Assembly: GCF_003086295.3 (NCBI RefSeq)
Contig: NC_092052.1
Location: 76,388,687-76,452,686, forward strand
Source of the DNA: Arachis hypogaea
Lineage: Eukaryota > Streptophyta > Magnoliopsida > Fabales > Fabaceae
Direction of reading: 5' to 3'
Length of the DNA stretch: 64,000 nt
Positions 48,375-56,058 of the stretch are shown here, piece by piece (position 1 is the first letter of the stretch; each line of letters starts with the position of its first letter). The translations under genes and the position numbers were made by a program. The notes beneath the pieces were generated by a model, which did not search any database, was not told where the DNA came from, and saw nothing but the letters and a program-made list of their open reading frames with translations.

Positions 48375-49090
48375 CGTTGCTAACTTGGGATTCAAGTTGG
48401 CAACGCCATTGAAGCCTTAATTGAGGAAGAGCACAAACAACCTTGCAAGAAAGTGGTCTCCTGTGATAACTATGCATGTTGCTAACTTGGAGTTACATTG
48501 GAGTGCTTGGCAACAACTCAAGAAGCAAGTTGGGCAAGAAGAAGAGGAGTTGTTGGCGTTGCCAACTTGGAGAAAGGGTGAGTGTTTGAAGGCAACGCCA
48601 AGCAGCCCTGGAGAGCACATTTGGGCATTGCCAACTTGGAGAAAGGAGTGAGTGTTTGATGGCAACGTAGGCAAGCAAGGAATTGGGCCAGGGAGGAGCT
48701 CGAGGGCGTTGCCAACGTGGGAATGAAGAAGCGTTATTCAAGGCAACGCTGAGCTAGAAGATTTTGCCCAAAGAAGAAGTTCGAGCACGTTGTCAACGTG
48801 CTACTACATTGGAGTGTTCCTTGGCAACGCACACAAGAAAGGTTGGCCCAGGAGGAAGAGGAGCTGGCGTTGCCAACGCCAGGAAACATAGGCGTGTTCA
48901 ATGACAACGCCAAGCAACAAACATGGAGCCTTGAAGAGGAGTCGAGCACGTTGCCAACTCCAGGAAGAGCTGGAGTGTTTAGTGACAACGCCCAAGCATG
49001 GAGGCTGTCCAGGAAAGGGAGCCAACGTTGCCAACTTGGAGATATAAGGGCGTTATCCACAACAACTCTAGCGAGCTTGGCAGCCTGACC
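48375..49090. repeat. Degenerate ~80-bp tandem array with GTTGCCAAC palindromes inside the 5' LTR
   Basis: The core GTTGCCAAC or a one-base variant starts at 48375, 48478, 48558, 48627, 48708, 48789, 48869, 48950 and 49027; most steps are 77-81 bases. Between cores each unit has a GTGTTTNANGGCAACGC-like phrase. Further cores follow at 49262, 49548, 49624 and about 49931. Confidence 0.85.
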
Positions 49091-49198
49091 TTACCTCATT
49101 CAATGGAGTATATCTTGAGCTACAAAACTCCAAATGAGGTGATTTCAACGGCATTTGAAAGTAGACATCCAGAGATTTCCAACCATATATCATAGTAT
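49079..49198. repeat. ~120-bp LTR module, copy 1
   Basis: It runs from GGCAGCCTGACCTTACC through CTTGAGCTACAAAA and GACATCCAGAG to CATATATCATAGT. Diverged copies lie at 49313 and 49665. Confidence 0.8.
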
Positions 49199-49312
49199 GG
49201 GGTTGGCATTCATTTGAAGCTTCAAAAGCTGGCTTCATTTAGAGCTTCAGAATCTGAGCACGTTGGCAACGCTAGAAACAAGGGCGTTTTCACCAAAAAC
49301 GTGTGCGATTTT

Positions 49313-49432
49313 GGCAGCCTGACCCTGTCTCCTTCAAACGAGCATAACTTGAGCTACAGAAATCCAATTGACATGCTTTTAGTTGCGTTGGAAAGTGGAC
49401 ATCCAGAGCTTTCCAACCATATATAATAGTCT
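49313..49432. repeat. ~120-bp LTR module, copy 2
   Basis: GGCAGCCTGACCCTGTC, AACTTGAGCTACAGAAATCC, CATCCAGAGCTTTCC, ATATATAATAGTC. Confidence 0.8.
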
Positions 49433-49664
49433 ATAGTGGAGCATGAAATGGAAGCTCGAATCAGAGTCATCTTTAGGCCCCAAAAACAAGGAAATGAGGT
49501 TGAAATTCAAGGAAGCATGAATGAGCCCTGGAGGGGAGCACGAGCACGTTGCCAACGTGCCAACAAGAGTGCGTGTTTGAGGACAACGCTAGCCCATTGT
49601 TGCAGCCTTGGGAGGCTTGGCACGTTGCCAACTTGGGGAGAAAGGGGCGTTTTCAGCAACAACT

Positions 49665-49786
49665 TGGCAGCTTGACCTTACCTTCTTTGAGGAAGCATAA
49701 CTTGAGCTAGAAAAATCCAATTGAGATGATTCCAAATGCATTAGAAAGAAGACACTCTGAGATTTCCAATGATGTATGATAGTCCA
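49665..49786. repeat. ~120-bp LTR module, copy 3
   Basis: GGCAGCTTGACCTTACC, AACTTGAGCTAGAAAAATCC, GACACTCTGAG, ATGTATGATAGTCC. Confidence 0.8.
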
Positions 49787-50125
49787 TATTGAAGCAGAGG
49801 ATTGATACTCAAATTCTGGGCAACATTAAGCATGAGAGTAGAGTCAAGAAGAAGAAAAGCAAGTTGTTAGCAACAACTTGGGCTAACAACGCCCAAGTCT
49901 CAAAGCTCACTCCCAGGAAAACACCATGCACGTTGCCAACGTGCATTAAGCCTAGAGTTATTGCCAATAACGCCCCTCAATGGGCCAGAATTGATGACAA
50001 CTTGCTCTGCTTCCTCTGTTCCTCACAAAGGCCAGCAACTTCTTCCATTGAGCCAGAAATTCAACAAAGAGAAAGCCCACATTGCTAGCCCAAATTAAAG
50101 ATCTCTGAAGGAGTTTTAGGAGTAG

Positions 50126-50133
50126 TATAAATA
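50126..50133 (+). promoter_or_regulatory. TATA box of 5' LTR
   Basis: TATAAATA followed by an AG-rich stretch, in the position expected for the U3/R promoter. Transcription would start about 30 bases downstream. The 3' LTR has the same box at 58145-58152. Confidence 0.7.
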
Positions 50134-51335
50134 GAGAAAAGTTTGATACTTGGAGGGGGGGACCTTTTTACTTTTACTTAGAACTTGTTTTTAGACTTTT
50201 GACACTTAGACATTTTTCTAGCATTTTTACTCTTTACTTTTTCTCACCGGTATTCTATTTTGTTTTTCTTGCAACTTTGAATTTGAGTTTTAAGAACTTC
50301 TTCTTCTTCTTCATTCTTCTCTACACTTAGTTTAATTTTCATCTTTGCAATTGTTGTTGAAATTGGAGCTATGATTCACTAAACCCCATTTTCATTAGGG
50401 GGAGGAGCTCTGCTCATTTGAATGAGTTGATAACTTTTCTTTTCCTTCTCAATTCAAGTGGTTCATCTAAAAAGGAAACTCTTGTTCTTCACAGATTCAA
50501 TCACCATCGAGAGAGGGATTAATCTATATGAATTATGTGGTGAATTTAAGAAAAGAGCTACATAATTCAGTTTAGAGTTCATCCTTTCATGATTTCCTTG
50601 ATCAATACACTTTGGTTGGTATGTGAGATGTAACCTCCCTTAGTTGAGATTCTGGAAGTTGTGTGGCTTGGATTAGGAATTGAACTTCATCTCTTCTCAT
50701 GAACAATTAGATCACGAGAGTGGCAATTGGTTGTGTTGAGAGAAATTGAGTTACCAAGAGATTGGGATTCAATTACCCATAATTTGCCATGGATCTATAC
50801 CCATGATTGAGAAGGAATTGATCAACATCAATTCAGGAGAATTCGCATCTCTGATCCTTAATGATCCTTTCCATCATTAATTCTCAATTCTTTTGCTCTT
50901 TAGTTGTTTGAAAACCCATTACCCAATTCCCTTTTACATTCTTGAAATTTATTGTTCTTGTCATTTACATTCTGTTTCTCTATCTCTTGCTATTTACTCT
51001 TTTGTTCTTTAAGATTCAGCAATCTTTACTTTCTTGCAATCTATTTTAAATGTCATTTAAGTTTCTTGCATTTTAAGTTTCAGTTATTTACTTTCATTTT
51101 CTTTCTATATTCGAGTTCTTTAACTTCTTTGCCATTTAAATTCTTGCAATTATGTTTAAAAATCACAAATCTCATGAAATCAAAACCATGTTTGCTTGAC
51201 TAAATCTACCATTTAACTAAAGTTGCTTAATCTACCAATCTCCGTGGGATCGACCTCACTCTTAGTGAGTTTTATTACTTGATACGACCCGGTATACTTG
51301 CCGGTAATTACGTGAAATTAAATTTTTACGTATCA

Positions 51336-51551
51336 AGTTTTTGGCGCCGTTGCCGGGGATTGAATTAGATTAACAATGATTAAGTGAAGTGAAGATCTAG
51401 ATCTAGCACTTTTTATTTTTCTGTTTCTTTAACTTTTAACTAACACACTAACTATTTGAATTTTTGCTTAAGACAACTAACATTTCACTTCAGCCATGGA
51501 TTGAAGTGTTATTGCCTTATTGGTGTTGTGTGATTCTTATCCTTTGGTTGC
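51336..51551 (+). other. Leader between 5' LTR and gag
   Basis: Untranslated leader that includes the primer site. The ATG at 51552 is the first that opens the long frame. Confidence 0.7.
51342..51359 (+). promoter_or_regulatory. Primer-binding site, tRNA-Asp
   Basis: TGGCGCCGTTGCCGGGGA, complementary to the 3' end of plant tRNA-Asp (GTC), starting 7 bases after the LTR. Athila-type elements are known to use this primer. Confidence 0.88.
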
Positions 51552-52592
51552 ATGTCAGGTACAAGGAGAACTATACCCACTTTTTGTGAACAAGACGAAA
51601 GAACCCTCAGAAGATTGAGAAGAGCTGAAAGAGGGAAGAACATTGTTGGAGAAGAGGATTCAGAAGGAGAAGACCAAGTCATGGAGGGCAATTCACATAA
51701 CCATGCTGAGGGAGTTGCCAACAATAACAACCCACCTCAAAGGAGAGTTCTAGCTTCTTACACTCTCCCAAATCCAAGACACTGTGGGAGCAGTATACTT
51801 GCCCCCAATGTTCAAGCAAACAATTTTGAATTGAAGCCTCAACTCATCACCCTCGTGCAGAACAATTGCTCCTATGGAGGAGGCCCACTTGAGGACCCAA
51901 ATCAACACCTATCTGTCTTCCTGAGAATTTGTGAAACTGTCAAGACAAATGGTGTGCATCCATATGTTTACAAGCTGCTATTATTCCCATTTTCTTTGAA
52001 GGATAAGGCATTTCAATGGTTGGAGACATTTCCCAAAGAAAGTATCAACACTTGGGATGATCTGGTGAATAAATTCCTATCCAAATTCTATCCACCTCAG
52101 AGGATTATCAGGTTAAAAATAGAGGTACAAACATTCACTCAAATGGATGGGGAAACATTGTATGAAGCATGGAAAAGATACAAAGCTCTAATTAGGAAAT
52201 GTCCACCTGAGATGTTCAGTGAATGGGATAAACTTCAAAACTTCTATGAAGGATTGACTGAAAAATCTCAAGAATCTTTGGATTACTCTGCAGGAGGCTC
52301 ACTACAATTGATGAATACAGCCGAAGAAGCTCAGAATCTCATAGACATGGTGACAAATAACCAATACTTCTTTGCTCATCAGAGGCAACGCCAACTCGTT
52401 CAAAAGAAGGGTGTGTTGGAACTAGAAGGAGTAGATACTATCTTGGCACAAAAAAAGTTAATGCACCAACAACTCCAGCAACAAATGGAAATGATGGCTA
52501 AGAGAATAGATGGCCTCCAACTAGCTTCAGTGAGCACAACAAATCAACCTTCAATTGAATGGGGTCAAAATGAAGCGAACAATATTGAGTAG
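51552..52592 (+). CDS. gag: Retrotransposon gag (capsid), ends at a premature TAG
   Basis: 346 codons from ATG 51552. The N-terminus (1-80) is charged and low-complexity. Residues about 103-245 carry the Retrotrans_gag fold signature: CSYGGGPLEDPNQHLSVFLR, LLLFPFSLKDKAFQWLETF, INTWDDLVNKFLSKFYPP, LYEAWKRYKALIRKCPP and FYEGLTEKSQESLDYSAGG. Residues about 296-325 are Q/M-rich and may coil. Gag would form the virus-like particle in the cytoplasm. The stop TAG at 52590 is in frame with the next open stretch, which continues the gag-typical sequence, so this is an interrupted, not a natural, end. The CCHC zinc knuckle usual between this region and the WRNHPN motif is not visible. Confidence 0.92.
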   Translation: MSGTRRTIPTFCEQDERTLRRLRRAERGKNIVGEEDSEGEDQVMEGNSHNHAEGVANNNNPPQRRVLASYTLPNPRHCGSSILAPNVQANNFELKPQLITLVQNNCSYGGGPLEDPNQHLSVFLRICETVKTNGVHPYVYKLLLFPFSLKDKAFQWLETFPKESINTWDDLVNKFLSKFYPPQRIIRLKIEVQTFTQMDGETLYEAWKRYKALIRKCPPEMFSEWDKLQNFYEGLTEKSQESLDYSAGGSLQLMNTAEEAQNLIDMVTNNQYFFAHQRQRQLVQKKGVLELEGVDTILAQKKLMHQQLQQQMEMMAKRIDGLQLASVSTTNQPSIEWGQNEANNIE

Positions 52593-53582
52593 CAACAAGA
52601 ACAGGTTCAATATATGCAAAATGCCTCAAATTCTTCTCAAAATGACTTCCATGGTGACACATACAACTCATCTTGGAGGAATCACCCCAACCTGAGATGG
52701 GGTGACAATCAAAATTCATGGCAGAGAAACCACAATTCCAACAACTCCCGCAACACAAACAACCAAAATCATTCACCCAGTAACACTAACCAATACAAAA
52801 ACTCACAAAACACATATCATCCTCCTCATAACAACTCACAAACTCACCAAAATAACTTTTCCACACTTCCATTCAACTCACAAAATAACCACCTCAATAC
52901 TCCAAACAACCTCCACCAACAACCATCACCTACCATACAACCGCATCCATACTCTCAGAGGATCTCTAACTTAGAGATGTTAATGGAGAAACTCATCAAG
53001 ACTCAAGAGATGTCAAGACAAGATCAAGCCCTGACACTCAAAAACCAAGATGCATCTATGAAAAATCTTGAAAGACAAATGGGACAAATGGCCAAACATG
53101 TCACAGAGATAGGTGAGAAGCGAGCACTCCCTAGTACCACTGAAGACAACCCAAGGGACATAGGAAAAGCCATAAAATGGGAGGAGTGTAAAGCAATCAC
53201 CCTGAGAAGTGGTAAGAAGGTGGAGATAGAAGCCATCACTCAGGAAGAGCACAACAAAGAAGGCTTGAAAGAAGAGGTGAAAGAGCAAAAGCAAGAGCAA
53301 GAAACCTCTACACAAAGTGATAAGTCAACTAAGAAAGAGGCAGTGAGAGCATATCAACCAATACTACCATATCCTCAAAGATTCAAGGGAGAGAACAAAG
53401 AGAAGCAATACTCCAAATTTCTGGAAATATTCAAGACACTGCACATCAACATACCCTTCATAGAAGCACTTGAACAAATGCCATTGTATGCAAAGTTCAT
53501 GAAGGAATTGTTAACAAAGAAAAGATCCTTGAAGGAGGGACAAATGGTTGTAATGACCACGGAGTGTAGTGCCATCATCTAG
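52593..53582 (+). CDS. Retrotransposon gag C-terminal region, same frame, ends at second TAG
   Basis: It continues the same frame past the TAG at 52590-52592. It begins with an N/Q/H-rich stretch containing SSWRNHPNLRWGD, a motif common in plant Athila-type gags. Then come an M/Q-rich helical part (LMEKLIKTQEMSRQDQAL), CKAITLRSGKK, an E/K-rich linker, YQPILPYPQRFK and LHINIPFIEALEQMPLYAKF, which lead into the protease. No CCHC knuckle is seen. It stops at TAG 53580-53582, directly before KGLPRKRKDPGSF in frame. With two TAGs in one frame this copy cannot make full-length Gag-Pro unless they are read through. Confidence 0.88.
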   Translation, partial: QQEQVQYMQNASNSSQNDFHGDTYNSSWRNHPNLRWGDNQNSWQRNHNSNNSRNTNNQNHSPSNTNQYKNSQNTYHPPHNNSQTHQNNFSTLPFNSQNNHLNTPNNLHQQPSPTIQPHPYSQRISNLEMLMEKLIKTQEMSRQDQALTLKNQDASMKNLERQMGQMAKHVTEIGEKRALPSTTEDNPRDIGKAIKWEECKAITLRSGKKVEIEAITQEEHNKEGLKEEVKEQKQEQETSTQSDKSTKKEAVRAYQPILPYPQRFKGENKEKQYSKFLEIFKTLHINIPFIEALEQMPLYAKFMKELLTKKRSLKEGQMVVMTTECSAII

Positions 53583-54491
53583 AAAGGATTACCAAGGAAG
53601 AGGAAGGACCCAGGGAGCTTTCATATCCCCTGCACCATAAGCAACATGACAATTGAGAAAGCATTTTGTGATCTTGGTGCAAGCATCAACTTAATGCCTC
53701 TATCTCTGATGAGGAAACTTCAGATTCATGAATTGAGACCCACAAAAATAGCCCTTCAAATGGCAGACAAATCTGTTCAGCAAGCACTTGGTGTTGTGGA
53801 GAATGTATTGGTAAAGGTGGACAAATTTTTCCTCCCAGCTGACTTCGTCATCCTAGACATAGAGGAAGATGATAACACTCCCATTATCCTAGGGAGACCT
53901 TTCTTAGCTACTGTCAGGGCGTTGATAGATGTTGAAAAAGGAGAATTGATGCTAAGGGTGCATGAAGAGCATATAGTGTTCCATGTCTTCAAGAATTTGC
54001 AAGATTCTACCCAAGAGGAGGAGTGTATGAAGATTGATTCCATAAATCCAAACTTGAAAGAAGCACCTGATGAAACGCTTCCAATGCACCTAAGCTCATG
54101 CTGGAAAAGAAAGGAAGAGGTAGAAGTGTTGCAACAAGATGAAAGAATAGAGGAGAAGCTACAATCAAAGCATGCATTTGAGATTCTCAGCAAGGACATT
54201 CTAAAAATTGAGCCTCCAAAACCTGAACCACCTCCTGAAAAAGAAAAGAGCCCCAAGAAGAAAGTGCCAAGAGGATGGAGAAATAAGAAAATCCCCACGG
54301 AAGATTTCTCACCAGGGGATAAAGTGATGCTAACTTACCAACCAATGGAAACATCTCCACACTTTTCTGGATATTACACAGTGAACAAAATCCTATCACT
54401 TGAACATGTGGAAATCATCAAGAAGGATACTGGAAGGAAGCTCACGGTGAGAGGGGAAGGATTAAGGCACTATGATCATCATCCTCCCTAA
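53583..54491 (+). CDS. Aspartic protease fused to integrase C-terminal tail (RT, RNase H and INT core missing)
   Basis: The same frame runs on to TAA at 54489. The retropepsin-like region holds the catalytic CDLGASINLMPLSL (Asp at 53670) and, near its end, PIILGRPFLATVRALIDV. After a linker rich in E, K and P the frame ends with PGDKVMLTYQPM, FSGYYTVNKILSLEHVEI and TGRKLTVRGEGLRHY, which resembles the extreme C-terminus of plant gypsy integrases. There is no YxDD reverse-transcriptase box, RNase H or DDE core, so some 3 kb of pol seems to have been removed while the reading frame was kept. The junction lies somewhere in 54050-54290. Confidence 0.85.
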   Translation, partial: KGLPRKRKDPGSFHIPCTISNMTIEKAFCDLGASINLMPLSLMRKLQIHELRPTKIALQMADKSVQQALGVVENVLVKVDKFFLPADFVILDIEEDDNTPIILGRPFLATVRALIDVEKGELMLRVHEEHIVFHVFKNLQDSTQEEECMKIDSINPNLKEAPDETLPMHLSSCWKRKEEVEVLQQDERIEEKLQSKHAFEILSKDILKIEPPKPEPPPEKEKSPKKKVPRGWRNKKIPTEDFSPGDKVMLTYQPMETSPHFSGYYTVNKILSLEHVEIIKKDTGRKLTVRGEGLRHYDHHPP

Positions 54492-54620
54492 AGAGGGACA
54501 ACTGTCAAGCTAATAACGATAAAAGAGCGCTTGTTGGGAGGCAACCCAACCTTAGGTAACTATTTTTTATACTCTTCTCAGAATAAATGGTTAGTTCAAC
54601 TTCTATGTATTGCAAGGAAT

Positions 54621-54635
54621 TAAGTTTGGTGTTCC
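54621..54635 (+). repeat. TAAGTTTGGTGTTCC motif 1
   Basis: First of three copies (others at 54690-54704 and 54913-54927) that nearly match the 14 bases just before the 3' LTR (56045-56058). Confidence 0.85.
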
Positions 54636-56021
54636 ACACCAATGTGATTGTATCAACAAAAAAAAAATTTAAGGGTGAATGCATGGTACTAAGTTTGGTG
54701 TTCCACCAACATTCATGAAAAACAAAGTAACCCTTGAGACAATTATGAATAATCACAAATCCCAAACAATCATAGAAATTGACTAAGCCTGCAATTTCAT
54801 TTGTTTACCTTTTAGTCCTGCATTTTATTGACTCATAGACTTAAAGCACATGATGTAGTATGCATGCATGAAAGAAGCATTCTGTGTTAGCATATAGAAG
54901 TAGGCAAGGAACTAAGTTTGGTGTTCCCACACCAACTTAAGTTCAAGAACTCACAAGCATAATTGCATGCTAACCATCTCTCAAGTGCTTGGGGACAAGC
55001 AACTTTCAAAGTTTATTGTAGGCAGTCACTTCAATCTTGGGAAGGATTAAGCATCATCAACCAAAGAGACAAAGAGGGATGTAAAGACCAACAATGATGA
55101 TGATAAGGAGTAAAGCAAGTAAACTCCAAAAGGTTGTATTGTTAAGTGATTGTCTTTTATTTAAAACTGTTATGATTGAAAGCAATACTACACCCCTACT
55201 TGTCTGCTTAGCATAATCTCTTTAAAAGTTCAATAACTAAGATGCTAAATACATCCTAGCACCATACGCTTGAAAATCTGCTTACACTCAAGATCCATAA
55301 ATTGCAAACAGAGAACAGTTCTTTGAAAAGAATGATTGAGGAGTAAAAAAAAATTGTTTTGAGGCAAGCAAAAGATTAAGATAAGTGGTGGTTCTAGTTG
55401 TATGATTGTGTAATGAGGTTGCATGTTTGTGAAAACCTGCATGGGAGCTCATAGGCAGGAAATAGAGTTCAAAGAAGTATTATGGAGATTCTCAAATATC
55501 TTTTGATCCAAGAAGCAGCAAAAAAAAAAAAAAAGAACATGGCAAAAGGCTCTGAGCATCAATTACTAGGAAGAAAAAGAAAGAAATAAGAACTCAAAGA
55601 GTTATTATCCTAGTTAAATTCTTGTGGTAGAATTGTGTCAAAGAGAGAGGCTTGAGCAAGTAAATCCTAAAGGGTGCTTCAACACCTAATACCTTAAAAC
55701 CAACTGGTTTGGGAGTATTGATTGAAAGCTTATCTAAAGAGCCACTTTGAGACATGACACTTAGAGTCAAGGCCAAGACACAAAAACTATAAGACTGCTT
55801 CAAGGTGATTACCTATAGAGAGATTTCCATGATATCATGTGAATGAAAGTCCTAAGATCTAAGACTTCCAAAATGTAGGGACTAATAAGCACTGGAATCC
55901 TTGCATGAGCATATAATTCAGAGTTCACCCCACTATCACTTAATCACTTCACTCACCAAGGCATTACAAGCTATCCCTCAACTTGTTCCAATTAAAAGAA
56001 ACCTTTGTGCATAGTTCTTTT

Positions 56022-56041
56022 CTTGCTTGAGGACAAGCAAG
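56022..56041. promoter_or_regulatory. Perfect 8-bp stem-loop just before the 3' LTR
   Basis: CTTGCTTG, loop AGGA, CAAGCAAG, 17 bases before the LTR where plus-strand priming normally occurs. A 6-bp version (TGCTTG-GGGA-CAAGCA) is at 54986-55001. Confidence 0.7.
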
Positions 56042-56058
56042 GTTTAAGTTTGGTGTTG

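Larger units (their letters stand above)
48040..51335 (+). repeat. 5' LTR
   Basis: 3,296 bases, from TGATGCATTTGC to TTTTTACGTATCA. It has a TATA box at 50126, an internal ~80-bp repeat array and three copies of a ~120-bp module. The small reading frames across it are shadows of these repeats. Confidence 0.96.
54492..56058 (+). other. Non-coding region between coding frame and 3' LTR
   Basis: No long frame. It contains a GTTGGGAGGCAACCCAAC hairpin near 54533-54550, three TAAGTTTGGTGTTCC repeats, an A-run near 55519, and stem-loops at 54986-55001 and 56022-56041. It ends with TAAGTTTGGTGTTG touching the LTR. A classic purine-only polypurine tract is not present. Confidence 0.75.

Noticed and set aside
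48064..50088. Multiple 60-137-codon frames on both strands in the LTRs, some with repeating LPTW units
   Set aside because: They follow the ~80-bp repeat array and overlap on both strands. The LTR is non-coding in this family.
53777..54298. 173-codon minus-strand frame opposite the protease
   Set aside because: Antisense shadow of the gag-pro frame, with no recognisable domain.
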